NCBI GenBank assembly: GCA_016191425.1
Contig: JACPOR010000003.1
Span: 1-52,611 of the forward strand
Source of the DNA: Chloroflexota bacterium
GTDB lineage: Bacteria; Chloroflexota; Limnocylindria; Limnocylindrales; CSP1-4
DNA length: 52,611 nt
Direction of reading: 5' to 3'
The first letter of the stretch is position 1. Each line of letters starts with the position of its first letter. The translations under genes and the position numbers were made by a program. A model generated the notes under the pieces. It saw only the letters and a program-made list of their open reading frames with translations, ran no database searches and was not told the origin of the DNA. Shown piece after piece: positions 17,057 to 25,886 of the stretch.

Positions 17057-18396
17057 AGTGGGGTCTCCACGACCTGCGGTGTGCTCGGCGCCGTGGCGCT
17101 CAGCCGGACCCGGTAGATCTCGCGGACGAGTCGCGGGGCGGCGACGAACATGATGACCAATGCCGAGATGAAGGCGAGGAGGTCAATCGGCACGCCGGTC
17201 GCCAGCGCCATGCTCGGTCCTCCCGCACGCAGGGCCCCGAACAGGAGTGCGGCAATGACCACGCCACTGGGCCTCGTTCCACCGAGCAGGGCCAGGGCGA
17301 TGGCGTCCCAGCCATACCCGGGACTGATCGTCGGGGACAGGTAGTGCGTCGTGCCGAGCACTTCACTGGCACCGGCCAGTCCGGCCAGGCCCCCCGACAC
17401 GATCATCGCGAGGACGATCGTGCGACCCGCGCGCATCCCGGCGTAGCCCGCCGCCCGCGGGTTCAGGCCCGCCGCCCGGAATTCGAAGCCCTTCGTCGTC
17501 CTGAACATCAGCCAGGACGTCCAGACGGCCGCGAGCAACGCGATGATCAGGCCGAAATGAACGCGGATCTTCGGCAGGTCCAGGAGGACCGGCAGCTGGG
17601 CCGAGTCCATGACCGTGCGACTGATCGGCGTCGTGCCCCCTTCGGGTTGCAGGATGGGCGACAGCAACAGCGTCAGCATGATCTGTTGCGCGATCGCATT
17701 GAGCATGATCGTCGTGATCACCTCGTGGGCACCCGTCTTGGCCTTGAGGATGCCCGGGATGAACCCCCACGCCGCACCGCCGATGACCCCCGCGGCCAGG
17801 GCCGCGAGGATGTGCAGCGGACCCGGCAGGGGCACCCAGATTCCCACCCAGACAGCGAATACGGCACCGATCTTGAGCTGACCCTCGGCGCCGATGTTGA
17901 AGATGCCGGACCGGAATGCCACCGCGACGGCCAGGCCGGCAAGAATCAGCGGGGTGGTGGCAAGCAGCGTCTCGCTGATGGGTCGAAAGGCGATCCCGAT
18001 CTTGTTGGCATTGCCGCTGCCCAGCGCCGCAACGATCTTTCCGGGGTCCCCGAGGGCTCCGACGATCAGGGCCCCGTAGGCGCTCCCGACGCGGCCGAGG
18101 CTCGCCGCCAGCGTCCCGAGCGGATCGCCCGGAAACGCGGCGTAGAACTCGAGGTCGGAGAAGATGAGGACAACCCCGCCGACGATGAAGGCGGAGATGA
18201 TGGCGAGGACCGGGAGCTTCAGCCGGCCGAGGAACGTGCGGCCCTGCGGCCTCGTGCTCAGCACGAGGACGACGAGGCCAACGAGGATCTCGACGCCGAG
18301 CGCGATGTAGGCCCCTTCGAGGGCGAACTGGACGGCAAACGCGATGGCAACGATCGTCCACAGGATGGTCGCCGGCCCGATCGGCAGGCGCCTCAT
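17053..18396 (-). CDS. nucleoside-type ABC transporter permease (NupP-like)
   Basis: 447 aa. The conserved permease core begins near residue 125 (PISETLLATTPLILAGLAVA, then GIFNIGAEGQLKIGAVFA), preceded by three extra N-terminal helices and a periplasmic segment, as in NupP. GLNPRAAGYAGMRAGRT is the cytoplasmic coupling loop. It should pair with the neighbouring NupQ-like subunit to form the membrane channel. Its ATG overlaps the stop of the ATPase gene by 4 bp, so the whole set is translationally coupled. Confidence 0.9.
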   Translation of the reverse strand: MRRLPIGPATILWTIVAIAFAVQFALEGAYIALGVEILVGLVVLVLSTRPQGRTFLGRLKLPVLAIISAFIVGGVVLIFSDLEFYAAFPGDPLGTLAASLGRVGSAYGALIVGALGDPGKIVAALGSGNANKIGIAFRPISETLLATTPLILAGLAVAVAFRSGIFNIGAEGQLKIGAVFAVWVGIWVPLPGPLHILAALAAGVIGGAAWGFIPGILKAKTGAHEVITTIMLNAIAQQIMLTLLLSPILQPEGGTTPISRTVMDSAQLPVLLDLPKIRVHFGLIIALLAAVWTSWLMFRTTKGFEFRAAGLNPRAAGYAGMRAGRTIVLAMIVSGGLAGLAGASEVLGTTHYLSPTISPGYGWDAIALALLGGTRPSGVVIAALLFGALRAGGPSMALATGVPIDLLAFISALVIMFVAAPRLVREIYRVRLSATAPSTPQVVETPL

Positions 18397-19895
18397 CGAA
18401 CGCCGCCCATCAATAGGCCCACCCGCTCTCGAGTCGCCTCGGCGGCGGGCAGGATCCCGACGATCTCGCCGTCGTACATCACCGCGATGCGATCCGCGAG
18501 CGCAAGGACCTCGTCCAGCTCCGTGCTGACGATGAGGATCGCCACACCGGCATCGCGCTGCTCGACGATCCGACGATGGATGTACTCGATGGACCCGACG
18601 TCGAGGCCACGAGTGGGCTGCGAACCGACGACAAGCTTCACGTCACGCCCGAATTCCCGAGCGACGATCACCTTCTGCTGGTTGCCGCCGGACAGCGATC
18701 CGACGTCCGTCATGATCGATGGCGTCCTGATATCGAAGTCGCTGACCGCCTGCGTCGCGGCAGCGGCGACGGCGTCGCGATGCAGGCGGATGCCGCTGGA
18801 GTAGGGCTCGCGGTGATAGGCGTCCAGGACGTAGTTCTCGGCAACCGTGAAGCCCCGGATCAGGCCGTCGCGAAGGCGGTCCTCGGGAATGTGGGCGACC
18901 CCGAGGTCAGCGATGTAGCGCGGATCCTGATGGATCTCCGTGCCGCTGATGGTGATCGTCCCCGCGTCAACGGCTCGGAGTCCCGTCAGGGCCTCCACGA
19001 ACTCGGTCTGGCCATTGCCCTGCACGCCCGCGACCCCGACGATCTCGCCCGCGTGGACCTCGAGTTCCACGTGCTTCACCGCGATCTCGCCGCGATCATC
19101 TCGGACCTGCAGCCCCTTCACCGCGAGGACGACCTCGCCCCGGGTGACGTCCTTGCGATCGACGGTCAACTGGACCTGGCGGCCGACCATCATCTCGGCC
19201 AGGGCGGACTGGCTGGTCTCGGCCGGGGTGACCGTCCCGACCACCCTGCCCAGCCGCAGGACCGTGATCCGATCGGCGATCTCGATCACCTCGTTGAGCT
19301 TGTGGGAGATGAAGATGATCGCCGTCCCGGCCTTGGCCAGGCCCCGGATGATCACGAACAACTCCTCGGTCTCCTGGGGCGTCAGCACGGCCGACGGCTC
19401 GTCCAGGACGAGGATGTCCGAATGCCGATAGAGGGCCTTGAGGATCTCGACCCGCTGGCGGACGCCGACCGGGAGATCCTCGATCATGGCATCGGGATCC
19501 ACGTCGAGGCCATACGTCTCCGAGAGTTCGACAATCCGGGCTCGTGCGGCTGGCCGATCCAGGGCCCCGATTGGGCCCCTTGTCACCTCGGATCCGAGGG
19601 TGACGGAATCGGTCACATCGAAGATCGGGACGAGCATGAAATGCTGATGAACCATGCCGATGCCGGAGGCGATCGCCTCTGCGGGATCCCGGAAGGCGTG
19701 CGGCTTCTCATCGACGACGATCTCGCCCTCGTCCGGCCGATAGAGCCCGGACAGGATGTTCATGAGGGTCGTCTTCCCGGCCCCGTTCTCACCGAGCAGG
19801 GCGAGGATCTCGCCGCGATCGACCTCGATGCTCACGTGGTCATTGGCAAGGACCCCGGGGAACTGCTTCGTGATGCCGTTGAGTCGCAGGCGCAT
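18393..19895 (-). CDS. nucleoside ABC transporter ATP-binding protein (NupO-like, two ABC domains)
   Basis: 500 aa with two nucleotide-binding domains in one chain. The first has a good Walker A (GENGAGKTTLMN), signature region LPVGVRQRVEILKAL and Walker B ILVLDEPSAVL. The second has a degenerate Walker A (GVQGNGQTEFVEAL), a canonical LSGGNQQKV signature and a degenerate Walker B (KLVVGSQPTRGLD). This asymmetry is normal for the sugar/nucleoside importer class. I prefer ATG 19895 (MRLRLNGITKQFPG) to the TTG at 19907, by family length. The gene is separated from the BMP gene upstream by a hairpin and short repeats. Confidence 0.9.
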   Translation of the reverse strand: MRLRLNGITKQFPGVLANDHVSIEVDRGEILALLGENGAGKTTLMNILSGLYRPDEGEIVVDEKPHAFRDPAEAIASGIGMVHQHFMLVPIFDVTDSVTLGSEVTRGPIGALDRPAARARIVELSETYGLDVDPDAMIEDLPVGVRQRVEILKALYRHSDILVLDEPSAVLTPQETEELFVIIRGLAKAGTAIIFISHKLNEVIEIADRITVLRLGRVVGTVTPAETSQSALAEMMVGRQVQLTVDRKDVTRGEVVLAVKGLQVRDDRGEIAVKHVELEVHAGEIVGVAGVQGNGQTEFVEALTGLRAVDAGTITISGTEIHQDPRYIADLGVAHIPEDRLRDGLIRGFTVAENYVLDAYHREPYSSGIRLHRDAVAAAATQAVSDFDIRTPSIMTDVGSLSGGNQQKVIVAREFGRDVKLVVGSQPTRGLDVGSIEYIHRRIVEQRDAGVAILIVSTELDEVLALADRIAVMYDGEIVGILPAAEATRERVGLLMGGVR

Positions 19896-19969
19896 CGGTC
19901 GGGCCAACCTCGAGCTGCGGGGGCGAGACGCGAATGGTGCCGCCGAACGAGCGGCGGGCGCGGACGAGG

Positions 19970-20016
19970 GGTCGAGTTACAAGCCGGTCGAGTTACAAGC
20001 CGGTCGAGATTACAAC
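19970..20016. repeat. 16-bp tandem repeat, 2.9 copies, upstream of the ABC ATPase gene
   Basis: GGTCGAGTTACAAGCC occurs at 19970-19985 and 19986-20001; a third degenerate copy (one inserted base) ends at 20016. It lies between the hairpin that follows the BMP gene and the ATPase start, so it is transcribed if the operon is read through. Confidence 0.85.
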
Positions 20017-20047
20017 GCTCCCCCGGCGTCGTGGACGCCGAGGGAGC
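20017..20047 (-). terminator. hairpin between the BMP lipoprotein gene and the ABC operon
   Basis: A 14-bp stem (20017-20030 with 20034-20047) with one mismatch and a GTG loop. It lies 24 bp after the BMP stop. The tail on the minus strand is only weakly T-rich (GTTGTAATCT). It probably acts as a partial terminator or 3' stabiliser that keeps the binding-protein mRNA more abundant than that of the permeases, as is common in importer operons. Confidence 0.6.
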
Positions 20048-20070
20048 AAACGATTCGGGTCGGAATACCG

Positions 20071-21198
20071 TTACTTCAGGTAGTCGGCGACCTTGACGCT
20101 GCCGTCGACGATCTTCGCCTTGAGAGCGTCGACACCGGCGCTCAGATCCGCCGAGACGAGACTCGAGAGATCGTGGAACGGGGAGATCCCGACGCCACCA
20201 TTCGCGAGCGTCCCGACGTAGTTCGTGCCCCCGATGTTGCCCTGACTGGCCAGGTTGATCGCGTCCGCGACCGCCTTGTCGATGATCTTCTGGATCGAAG
20301 TCAGGATCACGCTTTCGAACCCGGGGGCAGTGAGGTATTGGTCCGTGTCGACGCCGATGGCGTAGACCTTCTTGCCCTCGCTCTGGGCCTGCTTGGCTGC
20401 ATTGAACGAGCCGATCCCCGTGCCGCCGGCGACCGGAACGACGATGTCGGCGCCTTCCTGGAAGAAGGCCTGGGCCTGCTGGTTGCCGAAGTCGCTGTTG
20501 CCCCAGGGGTTGTCCGCCGGAGCCATCACGCCCGACTGGGCGGCCGCGTTCCAGCCCAGGAGTTCGACGCTCGTGCCCTTCTCCTGGTTGTAGTAGGCAA
20601 TGCCTGCGGCCAGGCCGTCCATGAAGACCGTGACCGGCGGGATGGGGAGGCCGCCGTAGGTTCCGATCTTCCCGGTCGCCGATACGCCGGCGGCGAGGTA
20701 GCCGGCGAGCATGCCCGCCTGCTCCGTCGCGAAGACGATGCCGGTGACGTTCGGGATGGCCGGGTCGTACGCGAAGTCGACGATCGAGAACGCGATGTCC
20801 CCGTTCTCGCCGGCCTTCGTGGCGGTGACCTCACCCATGTTGAAGCCGACCGTCGTGATCTGCTGGCAGCCGTCGGCGACGAACAGGTCGATGTTGCTCG
20901 TGTAGTCGGCGTCCTTCTTCGACTCGAGGTTCTTGACCTCGGTTGCGTAGCCGGCTGCAAGGGCGTCCTGGAGGCCCTTCAGGGCGTTGTCGTTGAAGCC
21001 CTTGTCGCCGAGCCCGCCGGTGTCGGTCACGAGGCAGGCCTTGAACGCGGCCGGGGCTTCCGTCGGCGCCGGCGTGGCCTCAATGGACGCGGCTTCCGTC
21101 GGGCCGATCGTTGGGGCCGCGGATGCGCCACCTCCACAAGCGGCGAAAATAATGGCCACCGACGCGCCGAGCGCGAGCAGCCGATTGAAACTGCGCAA
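20071..21198 (-). CDS. BMP-family nucleoside-binding lipoprotein
   Basis: 375 aa from TTG 21198, chosen because a GAGGAGGAG SD sits 6 nt before it and the signal peptide then starts correctly (MRSFNRLLALGASV). The lipobox IFAAC places the lipidated residue at Cys21. A Thr/Pro/Glu/Ala-rich spacer follows. The mature part has KACLVTDTGGLGDKGFND (ligand-binding start of the BMP/PnrA family), FATEQAGMLAGYLAA and GADIVVPVAGGTGIGSF. Known members bind purine nucleosides. It is first in the minus-strand operon and feeds the ATPase/permeases downstream. Confidence 0.93.
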   Translation of the reverse strand: MRSFNRLLALGASVAIIFAACGGGASAAPTIGPTEAASIEATPAPTEAPAAFKACLVTDTGGLGDKGFNDNALKGLQDALAAGYATEVKNLESKKDADYTSNIDLFVADGCQQITTVGFNMGEVTATKAGENGDIAFSIVDFAYDPAIPNVTGIVFATEQAGMLAGYLAAGVSATGKIGTYGGLPIPPVTVFMDGLAAGIAYYNQEKGTSVELLGWNAAAQSGVMAPADNPWGNSDFGNQQAQAFFQEGADIVVPVAGGTGIGSFNAAKQAQSEGKKVYAIGVDTDQYLTAPGFESVILTSIQKIIDKAVADAINLASQGNIGGTNYVGTLANGGVGISPFHDLSSLVSADLSAGVDALKAKIVDGSVKVADYLK

Positions 21199-21330
21199 TG
21201 TGATCTCCTCCTCGTGAGACCGGGTCCCCAAGTGGTGGAACCGGTCGTGGCAGGCACAATACGCTACCGACACTCCGTCCGCAGATCGGAGGCCGCGCGT
21301 GCGACCCTATGGTGAGACTTTGGAGCCGGA

Positions 21331-21861
21331 TTGACCAGCCCGTCGGACCAGGATAGCCGGAGCCGACCAGCCGTGGATCGAACCTCTGACCACGCCCGGA
21401 CCGCCGACATGCTCGATTTCCAGGACGGCCGGCTTGGCATCGAGATGCTGGACGATGCCGGGATCCGCGAACTGTTCCTCGCGGGACCCAGGATCGCCGT
21501 GATCGGCGCATCGAACAACCCGATCCGTGCGGCCCATGGCGTCCTGATCTCGCTGCGGCAAGCGGGCTACGACGTGGTCCCGGTGAACCCCAGAGAGGTG
21601 ATCGTGGACGGGCTGCCTTGCTACCCCACCCTGTCCGCGGCCGTCGCGGCGAGCGGGGGTGTCGACATCGTTGACGTCTTCCGTCGCTACGAGGCCTGTC
21701 CGGGGCATGCTCGCGAGGCCGTCGCCGTCGGCGCGCGGTGTCTCTGGCTCCAGCTTGGCCTCGTGAATCGAGAGGCGGGCATGATAGCGGCGACAGCGGG
21801 CCTGGCCGTGGTCATGAACCGCTGCACCGTCATCGAGCACGACCGCCTGATCCGAACCTGA
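21331..21861 (+). CDS. CoA-binding domain protein (YccU-like)
   Basis: About 176 aa. A Rossmann-type CoA_binding_2 fold: FLAGPRIAVIGASNNPIRAAHGV, then GYDVVPVNPREVIVDGLPCYPTL, then VDIVDVFRRYEACPGHAREAVAVGAR, ending with VVMNRCTVIEHDRL. The Cys of the NRCTVIEH block is conserved in the family. Its role is not established. The TTG at 21331 has a GGAG 8 nt upstream; ATG 21409 (MLDFQDG) is an equally good start by homology. It is divergent from the BMP gene and 13 bp before a nucleoside phosphorylase gene, with which it is probably co-transcribed. Confidence 0.85.
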   Translation: MTSPSDQDSRSRPAVDRTSDHARTADMLDFQDGRLGIEMLDDAGIRELFLAGPRIAVIGASNNPIRAAHGVLISLRQAGYDVVPVNPREVIVDGLPCYPTLSAAVAASGGVDIVDVFRRYEACPGHAREAVAVGARCLWLQLGLVNREAGMIAATAGLAVVMNRCTVIEHDRLIRT

Positions 21862-21874
21862 ATGGAGGCCGACC

Positions 21875-22654
21875 ATGCCCCAGATCCATCTCCACGCCGA
21901 ACCCGGCGACCACGCGAAGGTCGTCCTGCTGCCGGGCGACCCCAACCGCGCCACCCGGATCGCGGAACGGTTTGACGGTGGGCTCGACGCGAGCCGCCTC
22001 GTCACCTCGCACCGCGGCCTGCTCGGCTACACGGGCACCGTGAACGGCGTGCCGGTGTCGGTCCAGACGACGATGATGGGCACGCCGACGACAACGATCG
22101 TCGTGGAGGAGCTGCTGATGCTCGGCGTCGAGACCTTCATCCGAGTAGGCACGTGCGGCGGGTTCGGACGGCTGGCCATCGGCGATGTGGTCGTGGCCCT
22201 GGCCGCGGCCTCAGCATCGGGGATCGGGGCGACGCTCGGTGCCGGCGAGTCGACCGCGCCCACGGCCAGCCATGAGGTCGTCCTCGCCCTCGCCGGCGCG
22301 AGTCGTGCCGCCGGGCTGACCACCCATGTCGGTCCCATCGTCACGTCCGACGTCTTCTACGATCCGCACCCGGATGGCGCCGTGCGATGGGGTCGGCGGG
22401 GCTACCTCGCCGCGGAGATGGAAACGGCGGCCCTCTTCCTGCTCGCCATGCGGGAGCAGGCCAAGGGTCGACCCGTTCGGGCCGGCACGATCCTGACCGT
22501 CTCGGATGTCATCGTCGATTCCGACCCGAACCAGGAGGTTCGGGCCAACAGCGACGAGAGCTGGTTCCGGCCACCGGAAGACGAGGTCACACGCCGCGTC
22601 GACCTGACGATCGGCGCGGCCCTGTCCGCTGCCGCGGAGCTCGGCCGGGCCTGA
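21875..22654 (+). CDS. nucleoside phosphorylase (DeoD/Udp family)
   Basis: 259 aa. The PNP_UDP_1 fold is clear: VVLLPGDPNRATRIAE (phosphate-binding start), SVQTTMMGTPTTTIVVEEL, FIRVGTCGGFG, and EMETAALFLLA near 185, where the Glu binds the ribose. TVSDVIV holds the base-site Asp. It phosphorolyses a purine or pyrimidine nucleoside to base and pentose-1-phosphate; the sequence does not decide which. A GGAGG lies 7 nt before the ATG. Its location divergent to a nucleoside importer operon makes substrate supply by that importer likely. Confidence 0.93.
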   Translation: MPQIHLHAEPGDHAKVVLLPGDPNRATRIAERFDGGLDASRLVTSHRGLLGYTGTVNGVPVSVQTTMMGTPTTTIVVEELLMLGVETFIRVGTCGGFGRLAIGDVVVALAAASASGIGATLGAGESTAPTASHEVVLALAGASRAAGLTTHVGPIVTSDVFYDPHPDGAVRWGRRGYLAAEMETAALFLLAMREQAKGRPVRAGTILTVSDVIVDSDPNQEVRANSDESWFRPPEDEVTRRVDLTIGAALSAAAELGRA

Positions 22655-22669
22655 CCCCCTTCCCCCGCA

Positions 22670-22803
22670 GCTGGGTCCGATCGCCCGCCCGCGGCTTCGC
22701 GCCACGCTGGGTCCGATCGCCCGCCCTCTGCTGGCGGCCCCGCTGGCCCGATCGCCCGTCCGCGGCTTCGCGCCCCGCTGCGCCCGATGGTCTGGAGCGT
22801 CAG
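22670..22803. repeat. 36-bp tandem repeat, about 3.7 copies, intergenic
   Basis: Units begin at 22670, 22706, 22742 and 22777, each starting GCTGGGTCCGATCGCCCG or a close variant. Copies 1 and 3 share CGCGGCTTCGCGCC, itself a palindrome-like element; copy 2 differs in its second half. The units abut directly with no unique spacers, so this is not a CRISPR array. It lies between the convergent phosphorylase and PLP-enzyme genes. Confidence 0.8.
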
Positions 22804-22864
22804 GTGAGCGGCTGCGTCGATCGGTCTGCGCGTCTCGACGCGCCCGACGAGCTTCGACGCCGCG

Positions 22865-24026
22865 TCAGCGGTCAGGAACGTGCGACAAACCCAGCGCGAA
22901 GTCCTCCAGCAGGTCATCCACGTCCTCACAGCCGACCGACACCCGGACGAGGCCGCCGCGCTTCGGTTGCGGGTACACGAGAGTGTGAATGTCCCCGAGG
23001 CTCACGCCGATATCGCACAGCTTGAGGTGGTCGGTGAACGCCGCCATGCCCTCGACGCCGCCACGAGGCTGGAAGGCGATCATCGCGCCGCCAGGTCCCT
23101 CGATGAGCCGCCGCGCGACGTCGTGGTCCGGATGTGACGGCAGCCCCGGATACCGGACCCACTCGACGGTGGGTTGCCGTTCGAGGTACTCCGCCAGCTG
23201 GAACGCGTTGGCCGAGGCGGTTCGGGAGCGAAGGGGCAGCGTCCGGATCCCGCGCATGACCAGCCAGCTCGAGAAGGGGCTGGCCGCCTGCCCGAGGGTA
23301 TCGGTCTGCATGCGGATGGGATCCAGGAGCACCTTGGCGCCAGAGACGACCCCCGATACCGCGTCGCCGTGACCGGACAGGTACTTGGTCGCCGCATGGA
23401 GGACCATGTCGGCACCATGCTCAAGCGGGCGGACGAGTGCCGGGCCGAGGAACGTGTTGTCGGCGATCACGATGAGACCGTGGCGATGGCCGATCGCCGC
23501 GAGCGCGTCCTGGTCGGGAACGCGGAGCCGCGGGTTCGTGGAGGTCTCGTAGAAGAGGATCTTCGTCTTCGGCGTGATCGCTGCTTCCACCGCGGCCATG
23601 TCTGTCATGTCGACGGCCGTGACGCCGATCCCGCGTCGCGGGAAGTCTTCGCCCAGGAGGACCTGGGTGATCACGAACAGTTCATCCCCGACCACGACGT
23701 GATCGCCCGATCCGAGATGGGCAAGCAGCGTCGACGACACCGCGGCCATGCCGGACGACGACACGACCGTGTCCTCCGCACCTTCGATCGCCGCGACCTT
23801 CTCCTCGAGCGCGGTTCGTCGGGTTGCTCGTCCGCGAGTAGAAGTGCACGCCGGGCTCCCACGCGAGCGCGCGATCGACGGCATCCTCCTTCTCCGCGGC
23901 AGTATCGAACGCGAACGTCGAGGTCACGTAGATGGCCGGCTTGTGGGCGCGCGTGACCGGATCGGGATGCTCGCCGGCATGGATGGCACGTGTCGCGAAG
24001 CCCCGGCCGTGTGTTCGTTCGCGCAT
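22865..24026 (-). pseudogene. cystathionine gamma-synthase/lyase-type PLP enzyme, frameshifted
   Basis: The N-terminal part (from ATG 24026: GFATRAIHAGEHPDPVTRA, then HFYSRTSNPT) is in one frame. The rest (TALEEKVAAIEGAEDTVVSSSGMAAV to the end) is in another. The change falls near 23816. Restoring two bases would give the family's usual NPTRTALEEK. All later signatures remain, including the PLP lysine in HAATKYLSGHGDAVSG and the C-terminal VSVGCEDVDDLLEDF. An intact chain would be about 387 aa, normal for MetB/MetC-type trans-sulfuration enzymes. Either a recent inactivating mutation or a sequencing error. It is the last gene of the minus-strand gat block. Confidence 0.88.
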
Positions 24027-24093
24027 CGATCCCCCGTTCAGACGCTCAATGGGCGGCGGCCTCGGCCAACCGCACAAGACCAGGTTGGCGAGA

Positions 24094-24369
24094 TCAGGTC
24101 GGTAGCGCGAACCCGAGGAAAAGGATCACCACACCCGCGGCGGCGATCAGGGCACCGTTGCGGGCCTGGCGACGAAGAATCGCCATCGCGACCGATGCAC
24201 CGGTTGTCCCTTTGTCGCGCAGGCCGCCTCGCCAGGCTTCGTACCGGGCGACGTTCCTGTCCTGTTCGCGGAGGGCCTGATAGCGGGACCACGGAGCCCG
24301 AGCGCGCTGCATGCCGACGGCGATGAGCAGGACCCCGATGGCCCAGAGCAGGAAATTGAGTGGCCCCAT
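24094..24369 (-). CDS. small two-TM membrane protein of unknown function, coupled to gatB
   Basis: 91 aa. An N-terminal helix (FLLWAIGVLLIAVGM) and a C-terminal helix (GALIAAAGVVILFLGFAL) flank a basic cytoplasmic-looking loop with YQALREQDRNVARYEAWRGG. I do not recognise the family. The ATG at 24369 shares its A with the TGA of gatB (TGATG), a classic restart signal, so it is made with GatB. Nothing links it to amidotransferase activity. Confidence 0.7.
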   Translation of the reverse strand: MGPLNFLLWAIGVLLIAVGMQRARAPWSRYQALREQDRNVARYEAWRGGLRDKGTTGASVAMAILRRQARNGALIAAAGVVILFLGFALPT

Positions 24370-25868
24370 CAGGCAGCACCTCCGTCGCCGAGACGGGCGC
24401 GGATCGCCGCCTGCACAACGACGGCATTCGCCTGGCCGCGGGTCTCCTTCATGACCTGCCCGACGAGGAAGCCGATCGCCTGCCCCTTGCCGCCCCGGAT
24501 GTCCGCGGCGGCAGACGGGTTGGCCGCGATGACCGCGTCGACGATCGCACCAAGCGCGTCGACATCCGAGATCTGGCGGAAGCCACGCTCGGCAACGATC
24601 GAAGCCACGGCCTGACCGCTCACGACGTGCGCCTCGAGGACTTCCTTGGCGTTGACACGGGAGATCGCGCCGTCCACGACCAGGCGGACGAGCGTTCCGA
24701 CCTGCAGCGGGTCGGCGTGCGGTGCAGCCTCCGAAGGCGCGGCGTTCCGGATTCTCAGGTAATCGCCGGTCACCCAGTTCGCAACGGACTTCGGATCCAG
24801 GCCGGCGCCCGCCGCAAGCGTCGCCTCGAACAGTCGGCTCGCATCCGGGTCTGCGACCAACACGGCCGCGTCGTATGGGCTGAGCCCGAGTTCGTCGCGG
24901 TAGCGGGCCCGGCGGAGCGCGGGAAGCTCCGGAAGGGCGGCCCGAATCTCCTGGAGCCATGCCGGGTCGACGCGCAGCGGTGGAAGGTCCGGCTCCGGGA
25001 AGTAGCGGTAGTCGTCCGAGGTTTCCTTGGCCCGCATCCGGTAGGTCTCGCCGCGATCGTCGGACCAGCCCCGTGTTTCCATGACGAGTTCGTCCCCGGC
25101 GTCGATCAGGGTCGCCTGGCGTTCGATCTCGAAGGTGATCGCCCGCTCAACGGATCGGAAGGAGTTCATGTTCTTGACCTCGACCCGCGTCCCGAATGGC
25201 TCCGTACCGCCTCGACGCAACGAGACGTTCGCCTCGACCCGCATCTGACCCCGCTCCATGTCCGCGTCCGACGCACCGATGGCGCGCAGGAGCAGCTGGA
25301 GCTCCTCGGCGTACCGGCGAGCCTGCTCGGCGGTGCGGATGTCGGGCTCGGTGACGATCTCCATCAACGGAGCGCCGGATCGATTGAAGTCAACGAGGCT
25401 CAGTCGTTCACCGTTCGAGCCCGGTGCGTGAACCAGCTTCGCCGTGTCCTCTTCGAGGTGCGCCCGGGTGATGCCGACCGTGAACGGGCCTTCGCTCGTG
25501 TCCAGGTTGAGTGACCCGCCCGCCGCGAGGGGCAGATCGTACTGACTGATCTGATAGCCCTTCGGCAGGTCCGGGTAGAAGTAGTTCTTCCGATCCCAGC
25601 GCGTGGCCGCCGGCGTCCGCGCGTTGATGGCGGCACCGGTGGCGAGAACCAGCTCAACTGCTCGCCGGTTGATCGTCGGCAGCGCGCCGGGCAGGCCCAG
25701 GCAGACCGGGCAGGTGTGGGTGTTGGGCTCGGCACCGTCATAGGCCGTCGAGCAGCCACAGAACATCTTCGACGCGGTCTTGAGCTGGCAATGGACTTCG
25801 ATGCCGATGACGGCCTCGTATCGGTCGAGGGCCGTCGATGCGGAGCTGGATGTGCTGTTGGGGTTCAT
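24369..25868 (-). CDS. gatB: Asp-tRNA(Asn)/Glu-tRNA(Gln) amidotransferase subunit B
   Basis: 499 aa, standard length. It starts with the family signature YEAVIGIEVHCQLKTASKMFCGC and TCPVCLGLPGALPTIN, whose four Cys bind zinc. The kinase-like cradle domain has KNYFYPDLPKGYQISQYD and MRVEANVSLRR. The helical domain and the C-terminal YqeY/tRNA-binding tail (KGQAIGFLVGQVMKETRGQANA) are present. It phosphorylates Glu- or Asp-tRNA and passes it ammonia from GatA. It is separated from gatC-gatA by two other genes in the same orientation. Confidence 0.97.
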   Translation of the reverse strand: MNPNSTSSSASTALDRYEAVIGIEVHCQLKTASKMFCGCSTAYDGAEPNTHTCPVCLGLPGALPTINRRAVELVLATGAAINARTPAATRWDRKNYFYPDLPKGYQISQYDLPLAAGGSLNLDTSEGPFTVGITRAHLEEDTAKLVHAPGSNGERLSLVDFNRSGAPLMEIVTEPDIRTAEQARRYAEELQLLLRAIGASDADMERGQMRVEANVSLRRGGTEPFGTRVEVKNMNSFRSVERAITFEIERQATLIDAGDELVMETRGWSDDRGETYRMRAKETSDDYRYFPEPDLPPLRVDPAWLQEIRAALPELPALRRARYRDELGLSPYDAAVLVADPDASRLFEATLAAGAGLDPKSVANWVTGDYLRIRNAAPSEAAPHADPLQVGTLVRLVVDGAISRVNAKEVLEAHVVSGQAVASIVAERGFRQISDVDALGAIVDAVIAANPSAAADIRGGKGQAIGFLVGQVMKETRGQANAVVVQAAIRARLGDGGAA

Positions 25869-25886
25869 CGAGATTCAGTGTCGCAG

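Noticed and set aside
22670-22803. Possible CRISPR-like array (36-bp periodic repeats)
   Set aside because: Units abut with no unique spacers and copies diverge internally; no cas gene is present.
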